From contig SZWC01003644.1 of NCBI GenBank assembly GCA_023375785.1, positions 52,232 through 81,744 on the forward strand: 29,513 bases of DNA. Reading direction: 5' to 3'. The notes under the pieces were generated by a model that ran no database searches, was not told the origin of the DNA, and was given only the letters and a program-made list of their open reading frames with translations. Below, piece after piece: positions 20,944-29,513 of this stretch. The stretch's first letter is position 1; each line of letters opens with the position of its first letter. Origin of the DNA: Penium margaritaceum (lineage: Eukaryota; Streptophyta; Zygnematophyceae; Desmidiales; Peniaceae). A program made the translations under genes and the position numbers.

Positions 20944-21561
20944 TGCATACTGGGTGTGGAGTGGTGCAAACTGGCTGCGGAGTGGTGCGAACTGGTTGCG
21001 GAGTGGTGCGAACTGAATGTGCAGTGGTGCAAACTGCTTATAGAGTGGTGCGAACTTGTTGTGGAGTGGTGCGAACTGGTTGCAGAGTGGAGCAAACTGG
21101 TTGCGGAGCGGTGCTAGCTGGTTGTGGAGTGGTGCGAACTGGTTGCGAAGTGGTGCCAACTGGTTGGGGAGTGGTGGGAACTGGTTGCGGATTGCTGCAA
21201 ACTGGTTGCGGAGTGGTGCGAACTGGTTGCGGAGAGGTGCGAACTGGTTGCGGAGTAGTGCGAATTGGTTGTGGAGTTGTGCAAACTGGTTTCGGAGTGG
21301 TGTAAACTGGCTGCGGAGTGTTGGGAATTCTTTGTGGAGTGGTGCAACCTGGTTGCGGAGTGGTGTGAACTGGTTGCGGAGTGGTGCGAACCAGTTGCGG
21401 AGTGGTGCGAACTGGTTGCGTAGTGGTGCGAACTGGTTGCGGAGTGGTGCGAACTGGTTGGGGAGTGGTGCAAACTGGTTGCGGAGTGCAGCGAAGTGGC
21501 TGCGCAGTTGTGCAAACTGGTTGCGGAGTGGTGCGACCTGGTTGCAGAGTGGTGCGCGCTT

Positions 21562-23047
21562 GTTGCGGACTGGTGCGAACTGGTTGCAGAGTGGTGCGAA
21601 CTGAATGCGGAGTGGTGCGAACTGGTTGCGAAGTGGTGCGAACTGGTTGCGGAGTGGTCGGAACTGGTTGCGAAGTGGTACGAACTGGTTGCGGATTGGT
21701 GCAAACTGGTTGCCGAGTGGTGCGAACTGGTTGCGGAGTGGAGCAAACTGGTTGCAGAGTGGTGCGAAGTGGTTGCGGAGTGGTGGGAACGGGTTGCGGA
21801 GTGGTGTGAACTGGTTGTGGAGTGGCGCCAACTGGTCGTGGAGTGGTGCGAACTGGTTGCGGAGTGAGTGGTGCCAACTGGTTGCGGAGTGGTGCGAACT
21901 GGGTGCGGAGTGGTGCGAACTGGTTGCGGACTGGTGCGAACTGGTTGCAGAGTGGTGCGAACTGAATGCGGAGTGGTGCGAACTGGTTGCGAAGTGGTGC
22001 GAACTGGTTGCGGAGTGGTCGGAACTGGTTGCGAAGTGGTACGAACTGGTTGCGGATTGGTGCAAACTGGTTGCCGAGTGGTGCGAACTGGTTGCGGAGT
22101 GGAGCAAACTGGTTGCAGAGTGGTGCGAAGTGGTTGCGGAGTGGTGGGAACGGGTTGCGGAGTGGTGTGAACTGGTTGTGGAGTGGCGCCAACTGGTCGT
22201 GGAGTGGTGCGAACTGGTTGCGGAGTGAGTGGTGCCAACTGGTTGCGGAGTGGTGCGAACTGGGTGCGGAGTGGTGCGAACTGGTTGCGGACTGGTGCGA
22301 ACTGGTTGCAGAGTGGTGCGAACTGAATGCGGAGTGGTGCGAACTGGTTGCGAAGTGGTGCGAACTGGTTGCGGAGTGGTCGGAACTGGTTGCGAAGTGG
22401 TACGAACTGGTTGCGGATTGGTGCAAACTGGTTGCCGAGTGGTGCGAACTGGTTGCGGAGTGGAGCAAACTGGTTGCAGAGTGGTGCGAAGTGGTTGCGG
22501 AGTGGTGGGAACGGGTTGCGGAGTGGTGTGAACTGGTTGTGGAGTGGCGCCAACTGGTCGTGGAGTGGTGCGAACTGGTTGCGGAGTGAGTGGTGCCAAC
22601 TGGTTGCGGAGTGGTGCGAACTGGGTGCGGAGTGGTGCGAACTGGTTGCGGACTGGTGCGAACTGGTTGCAGAGTGGTGCGAACTGAATGCGGAGTGGTG
22701 CGAACTGGTTGCGAAGTGGTGCGAACTGGTTGCGGAGTGGTCGGAACTGGTTGCGAAGTGGTACGAACTGGTTGCGGATTGGTGCAAACTGGTTGCCGAG
22801 TGGTGCGAACTGGTTGCGGAGTGGAGCAAACTGGTTGCAGAGTGGTGCGAAGTGGTTGCGGAGTGGTGGGAACGGGTTGCGGAGTGGTGTGAACTGGTTG
22901 TGGAGTGGCGCCAACTGGTCGTGGAGTGGTGCGAACTGGTTGCGGAGTGAGTGGTGCCAACTGGTTGCGGAGTGGTGCGAACTGGGTGCGGAGTGGTGCG
23001 AACTGGTTGCGGACTGGTGCGAACTGGTTGCAGAGTGGTGCGAACTG
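21562..23047 (+). repeat. 361-bp higher-order repeat, about 4.1 copies
   Basis: A block of 17 units plus 4 extra bases is repeated. The marker GAGTGAGTGG occurs at 21862, 22223, 22584 and 22945, exactly 361 apart, and marks the 4-bp insertion. The copies look identical by eye, which implies recent amplification. The extra 4 bases shift the reading frame in every copy. Confidence 0.93.
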
Positions 23048-23405
23048 GTTATGGAGTGGTGCGAACTGGTTGCGGAGTGGTACAAACTGGTTGCGGAGTG
23101 GTGCGAACTGGTTGCGGAGTGGTGCAAACTGGTTGCGGAGTGGTGCGAACTGGGTTCGGAGTTGTGCAAACTAGTTGCGGAGTGGTGCGAACTGGTTGCG
23201 GAGTGGTGCGAACTGGTTGCAGAGTGGTTCGAACTTGTTGCGGAGTGGAGCAAACTGGTTGCAGAGTGGTGCGAAGTGGTTGCGGAGTGGTGGGAACGGG
23301 TTGCGGAGTGGTGTGAACTGGTTTTGGAGTGGTACGAACTTGTTGCGGAGTGGTGCGAACTGGTTGCAGAGTGGTACGAACTGGTTGTGGAGTGGTTCGA
23401 ACTCG

Positions 23406-23413
23406 TTGTGGAG
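23406..23413 (+). repeat. Left 8-bp target duplication of the small hAT element
   Basis: TTGTGGAG here and TTGCGGAG at 23870-23877 differ at one CpG-type position. In satellite register these eight bases are present on both sides of the element, as an 8-bp target duplication requires. Because the word recurs every 21 bp, the register argument matters more than the match. Confidence 0.7.
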
Positions 23414-23869
23414 CCATGTTGACTTTGGGAAGTCGAAGTCGATGGCCAAGTCGGAAGTCGAAAGTCGGAAGTCGGCTCCTAATGAGCCAAGTCGGAAGTC
23501 GGTTTTCCTCCAACTGATTAGCAGGTACATTATTGTGTGCCAGGTACTGTGTTTCAAGTACACCATTGTTAAAAATACCATTTACGTGTCTTTCAACACT
23601 TGATGGACTGCATATTGAACATGTGTATGATGTCATATGGAGCCATTTGTAAACAAAATGTTACTGCATGAAGTGTTTATGCACATCCTAACTTTGAACA
23701 GTCACAACTTCCTCAAATGCTAACAGAATTCAGCAATTCAAATAGCGTTGGAATCGGAAAATCATGAACTTTATTCCACTACCAATATCTAAGTCGATCT
23801 TAAGTCGACTTTGACCAAATCGCCGACTTAGACTTTTACCCCAAAAGTCGGAAGTTGAAGTCAACATGG
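23414..23869. mobile_element. Non-autonomous hAT element (MITE-like), 456 bp
   Basis: The segment has perfect 12-bp terminal inverted repeats, CCATGTTGACTT at 23414-23425 and AAGTCAACATGG at 23858-23869, and an 8-bp target duplication in the 21-bp satellite. Its left part (to about 23500) is full of AAGTCGG and AAGTCGA words, the inverse of the CGACTT cluster at 2462-2546, and its right part has sparser copies. The middle is AT-rich with no coding capacity. It shares its terminal sequence with the hAT element at the window start, so it is most simply an internally deleted relative that was moved by the same transposase family. Confidence 0.85.
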
Positions 23870-24099
23870 TTGCGGAGTGGTGTGAACTGGTTGCGGAGTG
23901 GTGCGCATTGGTTGTGGAGTGGTTTGAACTGGTTGCGGAGTGGTGCGAACTGGTTGCGGATCGGTGCGAACTGGTTGCGGAGTGGTCCGAACTGGTTGCG
24001 GAGTGGTGTGAACGGGTTGTAGAGTGGTGCGAACCGGTTGCGGAGTGGTGCAAACTGGTTACGGAGTGGTGCGAACTGGTTGCGGAGTGGTGCAAACTC

Positions 24100-25427
24100 G
24101 TTGCAGAGTGGTGCGAACTGGTTGCGCAGTGGTGCGAACTGGTTGCAGAGTGGTGCGAACTGAGTGCGGAGTGGTGCAAACTGGTTGCGGAGAGGTGCGA
24201 ACTGGTTGCGGAATGGTGCAAACTGGTTGCGGAGTGGTGCGAACGGGTTGCGGAGTGGTGCGAACTGGTTGCACAGTGGTGCGAACTGGTTGCGGAGTGG
24301 TACGAACTGGTTGCGGAGTGGTGCGAACTAGTTGCAGAGTGGTGCGAACTGGTTGCGCAGTGGTGCGAACTGGTTGCAGAGTGGTGCGAACTGAGTGCGG
24401 AGTGGTGCAAACTGGTTGCGGAGAGGTGCGAACTGGTTGCGGAATGGTGCAAACTGGTTGCGGAGTGGTGCGAACGGGTTGCGGAGTGGTGCGAACTGGT
24501 TGCACAGTGGTGCGAACTGGTTGCGGAGTGGTACGAACTGGTTGCGGAGTGGTGCGAACTAGTTGCAGAGTGGTGCGAACTGGTTGCGCAGTGGTGCGAA
24601 CTGGTTGCAGAGTGGTGCGAACTGAGTGCGGAGTGGTGCAAACTGGTTGCGGAGAGGTGCGAACTGGTTGCGGAATGGTGCAAACTGGTTGCGGAGTGGT
24701 GCGAACGGGTTGCGGAGTGGTGCGAACTGGTTGCACAGTGGTGCGAACTGGTTGCGGAGTGGTACGAACTGGTTGCGGAGTGGTGCGAACTAGTTGCAGA
24801 GTGGTGCGAACTGGTTGCGCAGTGGTGCGAACTGGTTGCAGAGTGGTGCGAACTGAGTGCGGAGTGGTGCAAACTGGTTGCGGAGAGGTGCGAACTGGTT
24901 GCGGAATGGTGCAAACTGGTTGCGGAGTGGTGCGAACGGGTTGCGGAGTGGTGCGAACTGGTTGCACAGTGGTGCGAACTGGTTGCGGAGTGGTACGAAC
25001 TGGTTGCGGAGTGGTGCGAACTAGTTGCAGAGTGGTGCGAACTGGTTGCGCAGTGGTGCGAACTGGTTGCAGAGTGGTGCGAACTGAGTGCGGAGTGGTG
25101 CAAACTGGTTGCGGAGAGGTGCGAACTGGTTGCGGAATGGTGCAAACTGGTTGCGGAGTGGTGCGAACGGGTTGCGGAGTGGTGCGAACTGGTTGCACAG
25201 TGGTGCGAACTGGTTGCGGAGTGGTACGAACTGGTTGCGGAGTGGTGCGAACTAGTTGCAGAGTGGTGCGAACTGGTTGCGCAGTGGTGCGAACTGGTTG
25301 CAGAGTGGTGCGAACTGAGTGCGGAGTGGTGCAAACTGGTTGCGGAGAGGTGCGAACTGGTTGCGGAATGGTGCAAACTGGTTGCGGAGTGGTGCGAACG
25401 GGTTGCGGAGTGGTGCGAACTGGTTGC
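24100..25427 (+). repeat. 231-bp higher-order repeat (11 units), about 5.75 copies
   Basis: The variant GAATGG occurs at 24211, 24442, 24673, 24904, 25135 and 25366, each 231 apart. The order of the eleven variant units (marked by CGCAGTGG, GAGTGCGG, GAGAGGTG, GAATGG, GCACAGTGG and GGTACGAAC) is the same in every copy, and no differences were seen. Confidence 0.93.
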
Positions 25428-25920
25428 GGCATGGTGCGAACTGGTTGCGGAGTGGTGCTAACTGGTTGCGGAGTGGTGCGAACTGGTTGCGGAGTGGTGC
25501 GAACTGGTTGCGCAGTGGTGTGAACTGGCTTCAGAGTAGTGTGTACTCGTTGCGGAGTGGTGCAAACTGGTTGTGCAGTGGTGCGAACCGATTATAGAGT
25601 GGTGCGAACTTGGTGTGGAGTGGTGCAAACTGGTTGCGGAGTGGTGCAAACTGGTTGCGGAGTAGTGGGAATTGGTTGTGGAATGGTGCAAACTGGTTGC
25701 GGAGTGGTGCGAACTGGTTGCGGAGTGGTGCGAACTGGTTGTGGAGTGGTGCAAACTGGTTGCAGAGTGGTGTAAACTCGCTGCGGAGTTGTGCGAACCG
25801 GTTGCGGAGTGGTGCGAACTGGTTGCGGAGTGGTGCGAACTGGTTGCGGAGTGGTGCGAACTGGTTGCAGAGTGGTGCGAAGTGGTTGCGGAGTGGTGCA
25901 AACTCGTTGCAGAGTGGTGC

Positions 25921-26454
25921 GAACTGGTTGCGGAGTGATGCAAACGGGTTGTGGAGTGGTGGGAACTGGTTGCAGAGTGATGCGAACTGGTTGCGGAGTG
26001 GTGTGAACTGGTTGCGTAGTGGAGAGAACTGTTTGCGGAGTGGTGTAAACTGGTTGCGGAATGGTGTCAACTTGTTGCGGAGTGGTACAATCTGGTTGTT
26101 GATTGGTGCAAACTGGTTGCGGCATGGTGCGAACTGGTTGCGGAGTGGTCGAACTAGTTGCGGAGTGGTGCGAACTGGTTGCAGAGTGGTGCATACTGGT
26201 TGCGGAGTGGTGCGAACTGGCTTCAGAGTTGTACGTGCTCATTGATGTTGCGAACTGGTTGTGCAGTGGTGCGAACTGATTATAGGGTGGTGCGAACTTG
26301 GTGTGGAGTGGTGCAAACTGGTTGCGGAGTGGTGCTAACTGGTTGTGGAGTGGTGCGAACTGGTTGCGGAGTGGTGCGAACTGGTTGAAGAAAGGTAAGA
26401 ACTAGTTGCGGATTGCTGCAAACTGATTGCGGACTGGTGCGAACTGGGGTCGGA
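25921..26454 (+). repeat. Older large duplication, copy A
   Basis: Matches 28981-29513 at an offset of 3059 (3060 at the left edge). Shared rare variants include CAAACGGGTTGTG, GCAGAGTGATGCG, a one-base deletion giving AGTGGTCGAACT (26144 and 29203), GGCTTCAG (26219 and 29278) and CTGATTATAG. Point differences show it is older than the higher-order arrays. Confidence 0.75.
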
Positions 26455-26700
26455 GTGGTGCGAACTGGTTGCGGAGTAGTGCAAATGGGTTGTGGAATGG
26501 TGCGAACTGGTTGCGGAGTGGTGCGAACTGGTTGTGAAGTGGTGCAAACTGGTTGCAGAGTGCTGTGAACTGGTTGCGGAGTTGTGCGAGCCGGTTGCGG
26601 ACTGGTGCGAACTGGTTGCGGAGTGGTGCGAACTGGTTGCGGAGTGGTGCGAACTGGTTGCGGAATGGTGCGAACTGGTTGCGGAGTGGTGCGAACAGGT

Positions 26701-28380
26701 TATTGATTGGTGCAAACTGGCTGCCGACTGGTGCGAACTGGTTGCGGAGTAGTGTGAGCTGGTTGCGGAGTGGTGCGAACTGGTTGCGAAGTGGTGCGAA
26801 CAGGTTATTGATTGGTGCAAACTGGCTGCCGACTGGTGCGAACTGGTTGCGGAGTAGTGTGAGCTGGTTGCGGAGTGGTGCGAACTGGTTGCGAAGTGGT
26901 GCGAACAGGTTATTGATTGGTGCAAACTGGCTGCCGACTGGTGCGAACTGGTTGCGGAGTAGTGTGAGCTGGTTGCGGAGTGGTGCGAACTGGTTGCGAA
27001 GTGGTGCGAACAGGTTATTGATTGGTGCAAACTGGCTGCCGACTGGTGCGAACTGGTTGCGGAGTAGTGTGAGCTGGTTGCGGAGTGGTGCGAACTGGTT
27101 GCGAAGTGGTGCGAACAGGTTATTGATTGGTGCAAACTGGCTGCCGACTGGTGCGAACTGGTTGCGGAGTAGTGTGAGCTGGTTGCGGAGTGGTGCGAAC
27201 TGGTTGCGAAGTGGTGCGAACAGGTTATTGATTGGTGCAAACTGGCTGCCGACTGGTGCGAACTGGTTGCGGAGTAGTGTGAGCTGGTTGCGGAGTGGTG
27301 CGAACTGGTTGCGAAGTGGTGCGAACAGGTTATTGATTGGTGCAAACTGGCTGCCGACTGGTGCGAACTGGTTGCGGAGTAGTGTGAGCTGGTTGCGGAG
27401 TGGTGCGAACTGGTTGCGAAGTGGTGCGAACAGGTTATTGATTGGTGCAAACTGGCTGCCGACTGGTGCGAACTGGTTGCGGAGTAGTGTGAGCTGGTTG
27501 CGGAGTGGTGCGAACTGGTTGCGAAGTGGTGCGAACAGGTTATTGATTGGTGCAAACTGGCTGCCGACTGGTGCGAACTGGTTGCGGAGTAGTGTGAGCT
27601 GGTTGCGGAGTGGTGCGAACTGGTTGCGAAGTGGTGCGAACAGGTTATTGATTGGTGCAAACTGGCTGCCGACTGGTGCGAACTGGTTGCGGAGTAGTGT
27701 GAGCTGGTTGCGGAGTGGTGCGAACTGGTTGCGAAGTGGTGCGAACAGGTTATTGATTGGTGCAAACTGGCTGCCGACTGGTGCGAACTGGTTGCGGAGT
27801 AGTGTGAGCTGGTTGCGGAGTGGTGCGAACTGGTTGCGAAGTGGTGCGAACAGGTTATTGATTGGTGCAAACTGGCTGCCGACTGGTGCGAACTGGTTGC
27901 GGAGTAGTGTGAGCTGGTTGCGGAGTGGTGCGAACTGGTTGCGAAGTGGTGCGAACAGGTTATTGATTGGTGCAAACTGGCTGCCGACTGGTGCGAACTG
28001 GTTGCGGAGTAGTGTGAGCTGGTTGCGGAGTGGTGCGAACTGGTTGCGAAGTGGTGCGAACAGGTTATTGATTGGTGCAAACTGGCTGCCGACTGGTGCG
28101 AACTGGTTGCGGAGTAGTGTGAGCTGGTTGCGGAGTGGTGCGAACTGGTTGCGAAGTGGTGCGAACAGGTTATTGATTGGTGCAAACTGGCTGCCGACTG
28201 GTGCGAACTGGTTGCGGAGTAGTGTGAGCTGGTTGCGGAGTGGTGCGAACTGGTTGCGAAGTGGTGCGAACAGGTTATTGATTGGTGCAAACTGGCTGCC
28301 GACTGGTGCGAACTGGTTGCGGAGTAGTGTGAGCTGGTTGCGGAGTGGTGCGAACTGGTTGCGAAGTGGTGCGAACAGGT
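26701..28380 (+). repeat. 105-bp higher-order repeat (5 units), 16 copies
   Basis: TATTGATTGG starts at 26701 and recurs every 105 bp to 28276, giving 16 copies and 1680 bp. Each unit also holds CTGCCGACTGG, GCGGAGTAGTG, GTGAGCTGG and GCGAAGTGG in fixed order. The copies look identical, making this the youngest or best-homogenised part of the window. Confidence 0.95.
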
Positions 28381-28980
28381 TGCGGAGTGGTGCGAACTGG
28401 TTGCGGAATGGTGCGAACTGGTTGCGGAGTGGTGCGAACTGGTTGTGGAGTGGTGCGAACTGGTTGCGGAGTGGTGCGGACTGGTTGCAGAGTGGTGCGA
28501 ACTGGTTGTAGAGTGGTGCAAACTGGTTGTAGAGTGGTGTGAACGGGTTGCTGAGTGGTGCGAACCGGTTGCGGAGTAGTGCGAACTGGTTACGGAGTGG
28601 TGCGAACCTGTTGCGGAGTGGTGCCAACTGGTTGCGGAGTGGTGCAAACTGGTTACGAAGTGAGCGGACTGGTTGCACAGTGGTGCAAACTGGTTGCGGA
28701 GTGGTGCAAACAGGTTGCGGTTGGGTGCGAACTGGTTGCGGAGTGGTGCGAATTGGTTGTGGAGTGGTGCGAACTGGTTGTGGAGTGGTGCGAACTGGTT
28801 GTGGAGTGGTGCGAACTGGTTCCGGAGTGGTGCAAACTGGTTCTGGAGTGGTGCAAACTGGCTGCAGAGTGGTGCGAACTGGTTGGGGAGTGGTGCAAAC
28901 CGGTTGCGGAGTGGTGCGAACTGGTTGCGGAGTGGTGCGAACTGGTTGCGGAGTGGTGTGAGCTGGTTGCAGAGTGGTGC

Positions 28981-29513
28981 AAACTGGTTGCGGAGTGGTG
29001 CAAACGGGTTGTGAATGGTGCGAAATGGTTGCAGAGTGATGCGAACTGGTTGCGGAGTGGTGCGAACTGGTTGCGCAGTGGAGCGAACTGGTTGCGGAGT
29101 GTTGTAAAATGGTTGCGGAATGGTGCCAACTTGGTGCGGAGTGGTACGATCTGGTTGCGGATTGGTGCAAACTGGTCGCGGCATGGTGCGAACTGGTTGC
29201 GGAGTGGTCGAACTGGTTGCGGAGTGGTGCAAACTGGTTGCCGAGTGGTGCATACTGGTTGCGGAGTGGTGCCAACTGGCTTCAGGGTGGTGCGTACTCA
29301 TTGCGGAGTGGTGCGAACTGGTTGTGCAGTGGTGCGAACTGATTATAGATTGGTGCGAACTTGGTGTGAAGTGGTGCAAACTGGTTGCGGAGTTGTGCAA
29401 ACTGGTTGCGGAGTGGTGCTAACTGGTTGTGGAGTGGTGCAAACTGGTTGCGGAGTGGTGCGAACTGGTTGCGGAGTGGTGCGAACTGGTTGCGGAGTGG
29501 TGCGAACTGGTTG
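28981..29513 (+). repeat. Older large duplication, copy B
   Basis: Counterpart of 25921-26454, reaching the window end. A third, weaker relative of its GGCTTCAG...GATTATAG portion lies near 25527-25600, 692 bp before copy A, suggesting an ancestral higher-order unit of about 33 satellite units. Confidence 0.75.

Larger units (their letters stand above)
20938..23413 (+). repeat. 21-bp tandem satellite, first block
   Basis: The unit is GGTTGCGGAGT followed by GGTGCGAACT, period 21. The most frequent variants are TTGTGG or TTGCAG for TTGCGG, and GTGCAAAC or GTGTGAAC for GTGCGAAC, as CpG decay predicts. Because 21 is divisible by three and the unit lacks stops, both strands carry very long open frames (VAEWCEL, LRNQFAP, HSATSSH and TPQPVRT repeats). 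They are not supported as genes. Confidence 0.97.
23870..29513 (+). repeat. 21-bp tandem satellite, second block (runs off the window)
   Basis: Same unit and orientation as the first block, continuing in register after the hAT element and reaching the window end. Apart from two higher-order arrays and an older large duplication it consists of single-unit variants. Open frames of up to about 1000 codons cross it on the minus strand with no protein-like features beyond the repeat. Confidence 0.97.

Noticed and set aside
26335..29400. Very long minus-strand open frame of about 1021 codons, with similar 957-, 860- and 640-codon frames in the same satellite
   Set aside because: A 21-bp unit without stop codons is open in several frames on both strands at once. 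The product is a bare seven-residue repeat, and frames overlap completely on opposite strands.
20938..29513. CRISPR-like regular arrays
   Set aside because: The repeats are contiguous with no unique spacers, and the context is eukaryotic satellite DNA.

Overview
This is eukaryotic, repeat-dominated nuclear DNA with no intact gene that I can support. The recognisable coding remnants are a hAT-superfamily (DUF659/BED type) transposase and a fragment of a Ty1/copia polyprotein. That combination, together with kilobases of tandem minisatellite, fits a plant, alga or other protist heterochromatic region. The species cannot be fixed from the sequence. Two single N positions (607 and 19546) show it is a draft assembly.

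Layout. 1-2562: right-hand part of a hAT element, with a transposase broken by two in-frame stops and an apparent internal deletion, a non-coding 3' stretch, a cluster of CGACTT subterminal repeats and the 12-bp terminal sequence AAGTCAACATGG. 2563-9416: about 6.9 kb of a 10-bp satellite (GTGTAAGTGC type). 9417-9555: Ty1/copia RNase H remnant on the minus strand. 9556-18467: a 20-bp satellite that flips orientation at 11401-11410 and carries an unrecognised ~115-bp insert at 13559-13673. 18468-20565: a 2.1-kb block with TG...CA ends and a 5-bp CCAAG target duplication, best read as a solo LTR. It contains a degenerate 81-bp-period array built round TTCCGCGG and a 218-bp exact duplication across a single N. 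20566-20943: the 20-bp satellite resumes. 20938-29513: a 21-bp satellite with three recent higher-order amplifications (361, 231 and 105 bp), interrupted at 23414-23869 by a 456-bp non-autonomous hAT element with the same terminal sequence as the hAT at the start of the window.

How the parts relate. Three satellites with periods of one or two helical turns (10, 20, 21 bp) act as an insertion substrate for mobile DNA. Because the satellite register is known, two insertions can be checked against the reconstructed empty site: the TG...CA element duplicates 5 bp and the small hAT element duplicates 8 bp, as expected for LTR and hAT integration. Many long open frames run through the satellites on both strands, but they follow from repeat units lacking stop codons and are not annotated as genes.
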